The position numbers and the translations under genes were made by a program. Of a DNA stretch of 64,000 bases, positions 43,541 through 54,829 are shown piece after piece. A model generated the notes under the pieces. That model searched no databases, had not been told where the DNA came from, and was given only the letters and a program-made list of their open reading frames with translations. Position 1 is the first letter of the stretch, and each line of letters starts with the position of its first letter. This DNA comes from Bolinopsis microptera (taxonomy: Eukaryota > Ctenophora > Tentaculata > Lobata > Bolinopsidae), in the NCBI RefSeq assembly GCF_026151205.1, contig NC_087075.1:5014858-5078857 (forward strand), written 5' to 3'.

Positions 43541-44476
43541 GGGGTGGCTCAACGGCCATTTGTAATCGATGGGGATGGCCCTTGCCGTGATATCAAGTTG
43601 GGAACGGAGTTTTTACCCCCTTTCGTTTCGATGAAGCATGAATGGATGAATAAAGTTGACCCTAGCAAGATTGTTGTTGATGTGCTGATCTCCTTTTCTT
43701 TTTTCGGTATTTCATTGCACCACAATCTGTTCTCTGTATATAAGGGGTAATGTATGGGGTCGTTCACAATTTACATATTACGTTATCACTCCCCTCTTTT
43801 TCAGCAAGGTATATGGCGATTGGCGAAGTAATCATTTGACACTTTCCGAACTGGCCTCTAAAATTTATTAACTAATTGTCAATCAGACACTGTAAGTGTA
43901 TACAATGTAAAATGTTCACAGTTTTCTTCAGGGTACAGCTGGCACCCTGTTTCATTCCTCAGAGAGGAATTAAGCTGTCCCTTAACATTTGCTTTTGGGT
44001 TATTGTGGCACAATTTTGATTGTCAGATTCACATTTTACCGGATATTTTGATGAAATTTGTGGCTTCGGTGTAGAAAAGTCTACTCGAAATACAATTTCC
44101 TCCGTGCGAATTGCATGTTAACTCAAATGGAGTGCATGACGGAGTTTACCTGTATTATAAATATAAGCATATAAAATCTAGCATATACTGATAGTTGGAT
44201 AATATCCGGTTGGAATCTAGCATACTTGTCTTTGTATTGTGGGTTGGGTCAGTATGATTGTGGTTGAAGAAGGAGCTACACTCTACAGTTAGGGTTAAGC
44301 TTTGGAAAATCTTATTGCTGGAACGATGCAATCACAAAGCCAGTACTCTCGAGTGATAGCACTGGTTTGATTTCATGAGTATGTTTTTCTTGCATTTATC
44401 AATGAATTCACCTCGCTGAACATCATCAATATTTTAGTATAAACCCGAGTGGAAATGTAGACAGAAAAATCTCGAG

Positions 44477-45100
44477 ATGACAGAATCAGAACGAAAGACC
44501 AGCGGGACCGGGCCCCCACCGGCCGAAACAACCGACAACTTCGAATGTAACATCTGTCTGGACACTGCGCGGGACGCCGTGATCAGTCTCTGTGGTCATC
44601 TCTTCTGCTGGCCCTGTCTCCACCGGTGGTTGGAGGTCGGCAACGATCAGGTGAGGACAGAGGGCTCTTTGTGTCCTGTCTGTAAAGCTGGGATCAGTAA
44701 GGAGAACATTATTCCTGTTTACGGGAGAGGTGGGAGCAGAGAGGACCCACGGAGTAAGACGCCGCCCAGACCTCAGGGTCAGAGACCAGCTCCGGAGAGG
44801 CAGCCGAATAGGGGCGGGTTAGGGTTCGGAGAGGGGTTCACTCTGTCGTTTGGTATCGGAGCTTTTCCTTTCAGCTTCCTGGCAACGTCTTTCGGGGGTG
44901 CTGGGTTTACGGATCCTGCTAACAACAACAATAATAACAACACCACTAACAACAACATGAATAACCCCAACAATCCTTCCAATTTCGGGAACTTCGCTCA
45001 GTTCAACCCTAATCGATATCAGAATCCAGAAGATAGGTTTCTTTCTCAACTGTTCGCTTGGTGCGCCATATTGTTTGTTCTGTGGATAGTGTTCACGTGA
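44477..45100 (+). CDS. RNF185: RNF185/RNF5-type ER RING E3 ubiquitin ligase
   Basis: 207 residues in a single exon (human RNF185 has 192). The C3HC4 RING is complete: C24, C27, C39, H41, C44, C47, C66 and C69, in the family-typical context NFECNICLDTARDAVISLCG. It is followed by the conserved KTPPRPQGQRP and the SFGIGAFPF block. The C-terminus is hydrophobic (residues about 188-207), a tail anchor for the ER membrane, where the family marks proteins for ER-associated degradation. Two oddities: about four extra residues before the last RING Cys pair, and an Asn-rich low-complexity stretch (about residues 153-170) before the anchor. The absence of introns would allow a retrocopy origin. The ATG is preferred as the first in frame; it is preceded by 'cgag'. 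The choice between RNF185 and RNF5 is by length and the GAFPF block. Confidence 0.93.
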   Translation: MTESERKTSGTGPPPAETTDNFECNICLDTARDAVISLCGHLFCWPCLHRWLEVGNDQVRTEGSLCPVCKAGISKENIIPVYGRGGSREDPRSKTPPRPQGQRPAPERQPNRGGLGFGEGFTLSFGIGAFPFSFLATSFGGAGFTDPANNNNNNNTTNNNMNNPNNPSNFGNFAQFNPNRYQNPEDRFLSQLFAWCAILFVLWIVFT

Positions 45101-45422
45101 CAAAGAGTTTTTAACACGTGATACTTCGAACACTGAGCACGTGATTTATACCACGACACTTGGAAGTGCGTTGATGAAGTGTGTATTTAATCTTGGGCCA
45201 AAAGTGCCGAATTTTTCGACATGTAGATAGATTACAAATTGAAGGGGTAGGTAAAAAAGTTTTCTGTGATAAAGATATAGATTTATCTCGTATCATTTTG
45301 TTATTTCGGGTTTCGTTTCTACTTTGTAGCTTTGATTAACAACCATTGCATGATTTTAGCTGTGGTAATCATAATTTATTTTGACATCTCTCAGATCGGT
45401 ATTTTTCCTGGAAATTTGATTG

Positions 45423-45428
45423 AATAAA
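45423..45428 (+). terminator. Polyadenylation signal AATAAA of the RNF185-type gene
   Basis: First canonical hexamer after the stop, 320 bp downstream, and before the selenoprotein T start. 45101-45861 otherwise holds no gene. Confidence 0.55.
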
Positions 45429-45861
45429 CGGCAGTGAAACTGAAATTTTGGCAGTGAAACTGAAATTTTGGCTTAAGTAACAGCGCACTTGCCTTGCTGA
45501 CAGTTTTTGTGGATTTTTATTTATGATAAATAATTTTTTAATGTTTTGTATACTGAACCGGAGCAGCCGAGCTGTAAAATTCAATAATTTGTTTCATCAC
45601 AGATCATGTGAATAATTCAATTTGACCGCCTAATTTGATTATTAGTCATCGTAGTCGTCCATGTTTATTGCCCTAAAGTTGAACAAGAATAGTTCCTTAG
45701 TTCCTTCACTCGATACCACAAACAAAAACATAAATTAATTCTTTAAATTCCAATAATCTCAACTCCTAACTTAAACTCTCAGCTCCCCAAACTAAACCTT
45801 CCTCTCTCCCCAAGGTGTAATGTAACCCTCTCCAACCCTCTCTCTCTCTCTCACAACCACA

Positions 45862-48800
45862 ATGGAAGGCCGAGTGGCCATGATGGGGGCTGCTTTTGTA
45901 GCCTACCTGGCCGTCATGACCGTGTTCGACCTAGCAGCTAACTCTGTTGCTAGTCCCCCACAGAAAGGGGAGGAGGAGGAGCTGGCTATGAAGGCTAAGA
46001 GTTCTGTGTTTACTGCTCCGACCGTTAAAGTGCTCTACTGCATTAGCTGAGGGTATGTCTTTTATAATTGTTATTTTATTTCATGCATATTTTATGTCTT
46101 TTATTTTTTTTCATGATTATTTTATGTGGTATGCCTACAACCAAATAGGGGGGGGGTCCAAGGGGAACTTTGGGGAACTTTGGGAAAGTCCCCCAAGATT
46201 TCTGAAGTTCCCCAAAAAAAAGTTCCCCAAAACTCCCCAATTTTCCCCAAAATTCCCCAAAATTATTCAAAATTATTCAAAACTATTCAAAATTATTCAA
46301 AATTTCTCTAATATACATTTATACCCATTAATGTTAACATGTATGTTATTATAAGGTATAATCTTAACTTACTTGTTGATACTTGCAGCATGATAATTTT
46401 TTTGGCATGATAATTTTTTTGGGGAACTTTGGGGAACTTTGGGGAATTTTGGGGAACTTTCTGAAGTTCCCCAAAAAAAAGTTCCCCAAAATTCCCCAAA
46501 ATTATTTGTTTCATTGATAATTTTTTGGGGAACTTTGGGAAAGTCCCCCAGGTTTCCTGAAGTTCCCCAAAAAAAAGTTCCCCAAAACTCCCCAAAGTTC
46601 CCCTTGGACCCCCCCCCCCCCCCCCCCCCCAAATATCATAGTCAGTATGGAACAATTACAGGAAACTGAAGGATATTCGTTTATCCACATGTTATTAAGA
46701 CGTTATAGTTCCGTCTGTTCAGAAAATGTTTGCTGAGTATGTTTTTGTTTCTCTTAATGTTGGTTTCGCGTTCTTAATTTGTCTATCAACATTAATTCAG
46801 TCAGCTACATTTTGATTTCTATAATTAATAGGTTCACAATTTCACTATTCTCTTATTTCGCTTTGATTTCCAACAACGTGTTTCGGGCCGGGACTTGGAC
46901 GGGTGATACTGTTGTTAGCACCGAATTTCAATTTTTCATTCATAATTTTTCGAACATGTTTAAAGGCTGGCTTGACACGGTCAGACAACCCAAGGCTTCA
47001 TAATTTCAAGAGATATTATTCCAAGTTCATTGAGATTATAAATTTATTGTCATGAAATGTCACTGTTCACTGATAAAGCATCTTCAATTTCAATACAGCT
47101 AGCTTCCGGTTACAATTTCCCTCCTCCCAACTCTAAGAATTATCTACATTTTCGGCGGAAATAGAGGATAAGTGCTAATTTCTAAGTTTAAAATTTAATT
47201 TATAGATAAGGCCATGACAGTGCAGCGTGACACTGCGACAGTCACATGTCAGTCACGTGACACTGCGACAGTCACATGTCAGTCACGTGACACTGCGACA
47301 GTCACATGTCAGTCACGTGACACTGCGACAGTCACATGTCAGTCACGTGACACTGCTACAGTCACATGTCAGTCACGTGACACTGCGACAGTCACATGTC
47401 AGTCACGTGACACTGCGACAGTCACATGTCAGTCACGTGACACTGCGACAGTCACATGTCAGTCACGTGACACTGCGACAGTCACATGTCAGTCACGTGA
47501 CACTGCGACAGTCACATGTCAGTCACGTGACACTGCGACAGTCACATGTCAGTCACGTGACACTGCGACAGTCACATGTCAGTCACGTGACACTGCGACA
47601 GTCACATGTCAGTCACGTGACACTGCGACAGTCACGTGTTCACAAGTATTTACATCCTGGTCTAAAACAAAAATAGTGCAGGAAAACCTGTTACTTTCCA
47701 AAAAATCAGAATCACCCACTGCACCATGTGCTCAAAGGTGGTATTTTGATGTCCGGAACTTGGGACTCCTACGAAAAAGCCGAACAGTTATCATGAATTA
47801 CTTGATAATCATGCTTTTATATTGTTTAAAATATCCCAGTATCAGATCCTCATAAGATATGATTGTCATTTATGATACCCACATCCCAACCGCCAAGAAT
47901 TCAGGAGCATCAAATACCCTTCGAGTGGTTAAAGTACAATCTGGTTTGCAATCGGTTTGGCTGGTAGACTGGTTGTTGATTAGAATGGATGGGAAGTCTT
48001 CTGTCTGGCAGCTAGTTAAGGTAGCATTGTGTTAGAACTCATTTCAAGTAGCAGTACTAGTATGCTTGACTGGTAGCATGTCTATGTCAGTATTTTTTGC
48101 CGGTAGCCTGTTTCAGTAATTTACCGGGATTCCCGACCCCGGCTAGATCCTTGTCCGGCCAATTTCTGGCCGGCCAAATTTGGTCATTCCCGGCCAAATC
48201 CTGCCCCCGGTCGTTAACTGGCCTGTTTACTGTTTGGCTGGCAGTTCATTTTGTGGGATATTAGATGTTAGTAGTACTGTAGCACTATTGTGGGATGTGA
48301 GTATCTTTTGTCTGTGCTTTAACAATAAGATGAAACACCATCGTCCATCACATTGTTATACACTCAATCCACATAGTAGCATCAGGAAACAAACTTTTAT
48401 GAAATAAGTCATTTGTGTTTCGACGATGTGATTTCAATTATCTTTATTCTCAATGTATTTGTTTCTAGACCCACTGCACCTTTATGATTTGTCATTATAC
48501 AACCCGGCCTATGAATTGAAGGCAGTAAAATAATCACCTCTAAAGGCGCTTATTTGAGCAGCACAGTCTGCTTTTCTCGTAGACGATTGGCTGCCGTTTT
48601 TTCTAGCTGATTATGGAACAATTGTTTAAAATATTTTTTCTCGGTATGATGTACCCCCAAGTATAGAAGCGAATAAGCCAGAGTTTGTCCTCTGGCTTAT
48701 TTTAGACAATACTGTTAATACCCTTATGTGATATACGAGTCGAGCGGTCAAATCTTAAAGATCATGTTTACTTCTTAATGCACAGCTATGATGTACATGT

Positions 48801-50513
48801 GAACTCTACCCTGTATCTAGCCCATTTCTAGGTTAGTTAAATTCTACTGATGGATCACATCACTAATTATACGTCACTAATTAGTGACATGATCTGATCT
48901 CCCTGGCCCCCTAGTAATGAGGGGGCCTGGAAGTCGGCCTCCCGTTAATACTCAGCAGGCTCATACTGAAATCTGAAGCCAATTATCTAACATACAGTAA
49001 AACTTTTCGGAAGCAGTTAAATCCAACATAATGATTGGTATCGGGTTGCAAATTATTCATATAACAGTTCGAGTTCAATTATTATCGACTAAGTTATAAT
49101 AATAATTATAATAATACTGTTGTTGGGTCAGTGTTATTTTGTGTTGGACCCCCATCGTCTACATTTCTCCTTTTCTTATCCATCTTACATCCTCACTGTA
49201 TTGTAATTACATTGAATTGTCAAGCCATTTGTCAAGCCAATCGTTGATGGATATGGTTAGTTTGCGATCGTTCAGTTAGTAAGAGCTCTGACTCAAGAAG
49301 AATAGCCAGACTATAATTTGATATGTCATGTCACAACACCAGCTTCAGGGTTGGGATGCGGACTTTATATATTTTAAATTGTTATGGTCAGTGTGTAAAA
49401 TGAGACCATTATATCGATCTAAGGTGTAGTATTGCCAGATCCCAGTTCATTTTGTAACGGAGTTTTATATTAACAGGAAACGATGTAACAGAGTCGATAT
49501 ATTTTAATGTTGCCATGGGGTGGCAAGTCCCATACATCGTGGTCCGGTAGTTTCATTGCGTCCTAATATATGCGAAGTCATTTCAGTCTGGGAAATGAGG
49601 TTACATCATATGTTCATACGCTAATCAAATTAGTATGCCGTATTAATCGTCCATACATGAAATGTACTTTTGAGGCTGACGGTATGTTGACGGTATGTTG
49701 ACGGTATGTTGACGGTATGTTGACGGTATGTTGACCGTATGTTGACGGTATGTTGACGGTATGTTGACGGTATGTTGACCGTATGTTGACCGTATGTTGG
49801 CCGTTACTCGTAAAGCCTTACAATTGTCATCTCCCTGTTCTCGGTAATAGCAAAGGATCATGAAGGAACCCTTCTCGCTAGTCGTTCACAAAACCTCTTT
49901 TCCCCTGGCCCTTAGTTGGGTGTTAAAAACATTTTATCTAAAATAATCGCTATAGACGCTAACAAAACCATATAATGGTGTTTTAAAAAGCCCCTGTCCA
50001 ATGTCCTCCACGACACTAAAGAACGTCTAACATTCTTCCTCCCTAAAATTCTTCCTCCCCAGGTACAAGAACACATTCCAGTCTGTCAAGCAGAACCTAC
50101 AAGCTCGACACCCTGGTCTGTCAATAGAGGGGGATAACTACCCCGCCACACCACTCAAACAATTCGTCGCTAAACTTTTATTCTACATCCGCATGGGGGT
50201 ACTTCTCATGATGCTCACCGGGACTAAGCTGTTCGATGTGTTCGGAGTCCCGGTACCCGAGTGGTATCATGGTCTTCAAGAGAACAAGATGATGGCAATG
50301 GTCGGGATTTTCTTCATGGGGAATATGGTGGAATCCAGTTTGTTGTCCTCGGGAGCGTTTGAAGTGAGCGTTAACGGGGAGATGGTTTGGAGTAAAATGG
50401 ACACGGGGTATTTACCGAGTTTGGAACATCTTATTTCAACGATTGATGATAAGTTGGGAGCGGGCGCCCAGCCTTTTACTCCAGATTTTGAAAGTTTAGG
50501 AGGGGATTTGTAG
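45862..50513 (+). CDS. SELENOT: Selenoprotein T, two exons, in-frame UGA for selenocysteine
   Basis: Exon 1 is 45862-46052 and exon 2 is 50063-50513. The GT-AG join keeps the frame, giving 213 residues. The redox motif reads CISU-GY (C60, U63); vertebrate SELENOT has CVSUGY. The UGA (46048-46050) is the last whole codon of exon 1, and the next codon GGG spans the junction. Family marks follow: the EGDNYP segment, a hydrophobic helix with MGVLLMMLTG, the second one with FFMGNMVESSLLSSGAFEV, and VWSKMDTGYLPS. The N-terminus is a signal-peptide-like hydrophobic stretch. The protein is an ER-membrane thioredoxin-like oxidoreductase. A SECIS element at 51146-51210 supports decoding of UGA. Standard gene finders would end the gene at the UGA and miss exon 2, or call a 106-codon fragment from the internal ATG at 50193. 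Confidence 0.95.
46048..46050 (+). other. Selenocysteine codon UGA
   Basis: In-frame TGA after TGC ATT AGC, giving the CxxU redox motif. Two bases separate it from the splice donor. Confidence 0.95.
46148..46630. mobile_element. Foldback element with G-rich inverted ends in SELENOT intron
   Basis: The left end is GGGGGGTCCAAGGGGAACTT and the right end is its complement, ending in a C-run. Inside are many 'ttccccaaaa' and 'ggggaacttt' modules in both orientations, and an AT-rich centre (46260-46400). No ORF with meaning; the frames seen are repeat artefacts. Confidence 0.75.
46421..46454 (+). other. G-quadruplex motif
   Basis: Four GGGG runs spaced by exactly six bases (aacttt, aacttt, aatttt) within the foldback element, on the transcribed (sense) strand. 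Confidence 0.7.
47218..47640 (+). repeat. 30 bp minisatellite with CLEAR/E-box motif in SELENOT intron
   Basis: Fourteen units of near-identical sequence; 13 carry the palindrome GTCACGTGAC. Only one unit differs at one base (gctaca for gcgaca near 47355). The high identity points to recent expansion. The 213- and 149-codon ORFs over it are artefacts of a unit length divisible by three. Confidence 0.95.
48672..48701. repeat. Short hairpin in SELENOT intron
   Basis: 12 bp perfect stem AATAAGCCAGAG with a TTTGTC loop. No known class. Confidence 0.7.
49677..49800 (+). repeat. 11 bp minisatellite (acggtatgttg)n in SELENOT intron
   Basis: Eleven units, three with 'accg', about 260 bp before exon 2. 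Eight of them contain CGGTATGT, which resembles a 5' splice site. Confidence 0.9.
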
Positions 50514-51038
50514 CACTCTGCTTTTTTAGATACGTCAGATCTAGTTAATAGAACCTACTTTTGTCCGACAAATATTTGATTTTCTTTCTGAGCTGTTCAG
50601 ACCGTCTAGTTGAAATGTGGAAAATGTTAAAAAGTTGATAACTTCCCAGTCTAAATGGTGAGTTAATTAGGAAGAGTACTCTTCATTTGAATTACTTGGA
50701 TACTTTTAATTTAGGTTGACAGTGCTGGTTTTTAAGTCTTCGCATTCTAGAAATTAATTAAAAGTAAGGATTAAGAAGGCTCCGACCGAGCTGGCTTGGC
50801 ATTAAAACCTTCTTAATTTAGAATTGGAAGTCCTAGCATAGTCGTCAATAGTTCCATTGCTTATGATTAAATTATTAATTTCTTCGGTTTTTGAGCTAAT
50901 GCATATTTTTGTACGTTTGTTGTTTTATATCATTTCAGCTATTGCCAATATAACGCTGTGAGTTAAATAATAAAGTTTTTTAAACTCTATGTTGTGCAGA
51001 CGTCTTATAACGTCGAGTTGATTATGATCGTGATATTG

Positions 51039-51086
51039 ATAACGCGTGAGTTCTCACGCATAACGCGTGATTTCTCACGCGTGAGG
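51039..51086. repeat. Clustered GCGTGAG/CTCACGC inverted repeats
   Basis: Two successive hairpin-forming units (acgcgtga-g-ttctcacgc and the same with gatttctcacgc) in the SELENOT 3' UTR, just before the SECIS. Confidence 0.7.
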
Positions 51087-51145
51087 TTTGGTTTCCCGCG
51101 AGTCTGCTATGTGGTGTGGCCAGACGAAACGGACGGCACTTGACG

Positions 51146-51210
51146 TGTATTTTTGTGACGGTCCCCTGTGAAACCATATTTTGGAATAAGGGACTTGATG
51201 TTGTATAATG
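51146..51210 (+). promoter_or_regulatory. SECIS element of selenoprotein T
   Basis: The core is a non-Watson-Crick quartet: 5' UGAC (51156-51159) against 3' UGAU (51196-51199), which places U-U, G-A, A-G and C-U opposite each other as in known SECIS. Above it, six pairs (51160-51165 GGTCCC with 51190-51195 GGGACT), one mismatch, three pairs (TGT with ATA), then the unpaired AAA at 51171-51173. A CCA/TGG mini-stem (51174-51176 with 51182-51184) caps it, as in form 2 SECIS. The distance from the quartet to AAA is 11 bases, in the usual range. It lies 640 bp after the stop, in the predicted 3' UTR. The lower stem is weak by eye. Confidence 0.85.
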
Positions 51211-51339
51211 TTGCTTGTCGTTTGGAATCAATGAATCCTCCATAATTCGTGGTGTCTTACTGTATTGTTATCCCTTGTGTGGCAGTACCATTTTTGCTGC
51301 ATCCATATGTTGATATTTTGCTCAACATTTTCGTGTCTA

Positions 51340-51345
51340 ATAAAG
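51340..51345 (+). terminator. Distal polyadenylation signal AATAAA of selenoprotein T
   Basis: Follows the SECIS and is followed by an A-rich run. An earlier AATAAA at 50969-50974 would leave the SECIS out, so this distal site should be the functional one for selenoprotein synthesis. Confidence 0.7.
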
Positions 51346-51349
51346 TTTA

Positions 51350-54300
51350 AAAGAAAAAAATTCATTTTAAATCTCAACTTGATTTGTCCAGATCAAACCT
51401 GATATAATTGCACCGAATAGAATTTGAATTTTTCTCTTGTAATGCTTTATATGTTGAAACGATTCAACTCCTTAATTATCACTCATTATTTTCTAACTTT
51501 AACCTAATCTAAATCCGCTCAGCTCAGCAAATGGACGTAAAAGCTAATAGGAATGATTCACTGCGCTCTTTTAAAAATGGTGTCACATGAGCGATGCCCT
51601 CATCTGGCTAACTGACAATCATGAATCAGATGAAATGGAGCTTTCTCTCATCGTGCCTGGTGAAGTTTCGACGTGAAGAACATTGACTTGGATATTTAAT
51701 TCTGTTAATTTTATACTGTTTGAACTGTGGAAGGTATGCATTAAGGTATGCATTAGCTTGTACTTGATAATATTGATTTGTGATTTCACCAATCCACATC
51801 TTATGATCTCCTGGTTGTTTCTAAAATAATACAATACCAATTTATATTTATAAGATCGATGTAGAATATAGATTACGTATTATTTTCAGGCGTTTAAACA
51901 CTCAGCGCGAGATTTCTCCCTCGAAATTGATTTGCTCACATAAAGTCTGATGCAAGCGTTCCGAACAGGGTCGTGCATTTTTCAATGCCATTAAAAAATG
52001 CACGACCCTGGCCTGTTTGGGATGCATGCATCAAACCCGTAAATCTGCTCCGATAAATTTAAATTGAGATACGCCTCCTCTCTTGAAATAATCATTCATA
52101 TTTCACAGGTACGATACTGAAAGCTAAACTGAAGAAAGAAAGGAATCTACCTTAGATGGCTATGGACAACCCGACTAATCAACCCGCTTTTAAATTAAAA
52201 ACCACCCAAAATAAATAAAAGTTCCGTATATTATCTAAGTATACTTGTTAGATACTCAAAGTTAATTACCAAAACTGCATTACTGCCGCAAAGGACGGGG
52301 GCCTGGATAAAGGTAAATCCTCATTGAAAGTCCGGAAGTGCAAGTGGAGGAATGTTTCTCTAGGATCAGAGTTCTTGTAAGGTAATCGTTTGTATAACCC
52401 TCCATAGGAATAAAAAATATACTAGTTTGAATGGAATTTCTAAGAAGCTAAGAGATATAACTATAAAGTATAAACTAAAGCAAATCAATTCAGTTTCTCC
52501 CGGAGATTCTATGTTGCCCTGTTCGTTTATACCATTCTATTGTTGACTTTTAGTTATTTATTTATGTACATCTTTTAATTCTTCTAAACAAGAAAGAAAT
52601 GTACGTCATCAAATGGAATATGGAAATAATAACCCGGAAAATAAACCATGAAATAATTATTGGATTTAATTTACAGCCGTAGGTCGAGAATATACATTAA
52701 ACGTAAAATGTAGCGTATAGAGGGCGCAGATGATGGCGGTCATTTCCCAGAAACTTGGAGCTCAACATCAATTTAATCCAATATAAGATTCCACGATCAA
52801 TTATCGTTGTGAGGTCTTGGACAGTTCTAGAAATGCATAGATAGGTAGATGTCGATAGGCAGAGAATTATAGGATAGGATAGATATTAAAGGTGGAAGAC
52901 TGCAGTACATCCATTATCCAACACCAACGATCTTGACTTCCATTTGTTTGGACTTTCCATCACATATCACTTAATATTTGTTATGACCCGAAAATGTACG
53001 GCTTAAAATTTAATTTCTTCTAACACTGAATGTTAAGCTATGTGAATTGTAGTGTGATCTGTTATATCTTAATTCTTGATGCAGTGACAAGTGTGACGTG
53101 AGTAGTAGTGAGGTGAAGAAAGACGTGGTGGTCTAATTCTAAGCAACAATCAATGGTACCAAATACAGAGTTATATGTTGATACCTTGTAAGTGGTTCTC
53201 CATGTACTGGCACATAGTAAACAGAAAGTGAAACTGTTGAACGAACAGTACCTACTCAGAAGTCAGAGTATACCAACCGTCGCAGTGCAGAGATTGCTCG
53301 TCAGTTCCAATACCGGTCAAACTTCAAATCAGGAAGGAATGAAGGTGGTGATCTTTATGTAACTGCATCAGACTGTCGTTATTATTAGACCTTCTTGAAA
53401 ACGTACACCTTACTGGCCCATGTTTTGCCTATCTACTGTTCCATTTCCTAATCCTTGCAGTTGCCGCTGACTGACTTATTAGCGATTAGTCAACCGTTGA
53501 GAAGATTGTAAAACCGAAAATAAAGTTAGGAAATAATCTATATAGGGCCCATGAATTGAGTAAAAATCAATTTTTGTAATATTACCATTATTTTTGGGCA
53601 TAATCTGATGGGACTTCGGTATACAGTTCACTCTGTTCGCCTCAATTCTCACCGCTATGACCCTCAGTACTGACTTGTCGACGTTGCATTTCCCTTTTCG
53701 CGTGCACAAACAACAAATAAAAAGGGATATGCAACGTGTAGCAATGATTATGAATGACCGAGGCTTAAAGTTAAAAATTTGGTTTTAACTCTATTTGGAC
53801 TGGTTTACTGGGCCATTATTATTAACTTCTTGAGTTACATATTTTGTTTTTAGTGCAATTTTGCTGTTAAGACCTTTTCATGTAGTGCTAGTGGCTACCG
53901 TATTTCTGCGGAGAATAAAAATTATATTGTGATTTAATTTTAAGTAAAAAAGACAAGATGTTAGCGGAACCTTAAACTTTTGCGCTATAAATTTCTTGTC
54001 ACGTCATATGACCCCATATGACCCGTCATATGACCCGCACGAGTGCGCGGCTCCCCAGTCCCCCTGTATCGTAGAAACTCTACGCCATAGTGAAACGACC
54101 GTGGGGGTCACGACGTGATACAATAAATTTCGTCATCATTGCATATATTATTTCTGCTCATTTCTAGAAGTAGAAGCATCCGGCCGGGTACATGGTAGTG
54201 GTAGGGTCAGGGCCAGTGATACTCAGACTCTCCCAAGTGCAGTTTGACTTTGACCCCGAGTCGTGATTACAAATCATATGAATATGATAAAAAAAAGGAG

Positions 54301-54620
54301 GGTTTGTGATTTCAGATTGCCATCATATAATATTAATATATTCATATATTATAATAGGCTAGAAACTTAAAGTAAATTTAAAGCCATGGCCATTGCTCAT
54401 TTTAAATTATTCTGAAGCCAAACGCTAACCTGCTCACGATTCAGATTAAAGTAACGCGCGCGTTCGCTTTAGCTATTTGCGTATTTCCTGCGACGAATTT
54501 AATTATATTTCTTATCTATGAGTATGATCTAATTCTAGTGCGCAGTGGCTGGGTACCTAGCGTGGCCATAAGTATAAATATAATTGAAACGCTCGTGTAT
54601 CCCCAAACTATATCTTTGTA
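51350..54620. other. Intergenic, no gene recognised
   Basis: AT-rich, short ORFs only. A 17 bp stem hairpin (CAGGGTCGTGCATTTTT, 51966-51982 with 51994-52010, 11-base loop) and a 'catatgacc' triplicate near 54005-54030 are the only structures noted. Confidence 0.5.
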
Positions 54621-54827
54621 CAGTAAAACCCCGATTTACCGCAGAGTTTGAGGCAAAGGAAACAGCCGCGGTAAATTTAGGTTTGCGGTAAATCGGGGTT
54701 TTCTTTGTGTATATTAATTGTAGTTGTACTTTAAGTTTAATTCCCATTTGGGGAAGGAAATGGCTTAATGGCCATGGTTAATCGGGTTTTGTAGTTTATC
54801 GGGAAGCGGTAAATCGGGGTTTTACTG
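54621..54827. mobile_element. 207 bp pogo/Tc1-like MITE
   Basis: Ends CAGTAAAACCCCGATTTACC and the complement, flanked by TA on both sides (54619-54620, 54828-54829). TA duplication and CAGT ends are typical of pogo/Tigger-type elements. A further internal copy of the TIR follows the left end (54680-54703). No transposase. Confidence 0.9.
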
Positions 54828-54829
54828 TA

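Noticed and set aside
43544-43750. 68-codon ORF (MAQRPFVIDGDGPCRD) as a gene
   Set aside because: No family, no splice support, and an overlapping minus-strand frame of similar length.
46048-46050. TGA as a true stop, giving a 62-residue secreted peptide
   Set aside because: The spliced downstream exon restores the full selenoprotein T sequence, and a SECIS is present.
47218-47640. CRISPR array
   Set aside because: Regular 30 bp period but no unique spacers and no cas genes; eukaryotic minisatellite. The same holds for the arrays at 31.8, 38.7 and 49.7 kb.
47214-47855. Long repetitive ORFs (SRDTATVTCQ and others)
   Set aside because: Product of a 30 bp tandem repeat in the SELENOT intron; open in more than one frame.
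48905-48927. GGCCCCCT...AGGGGGCC hairpin as a regulatory RNA
   Set aside because: Too short and without context; noted only as a local inverted repeat.
50718-50765. Hairpin TACTTTTAATT ... AATTAAAAGTA with TGAC inside as the SECIS
   Set aside because: The helix above the TGA is only about five pairs and the quartet does not match; the element at 51146-51210 is far better.
50768-50817. Perfect stem ATTAAGAAGG/CCTTCTTAAT as SECIS or terminator
   Set aside because: No UGA/GA quartet, and rho-independent terminators do not apply to polymerase II genes. Left as a plain hairpin.
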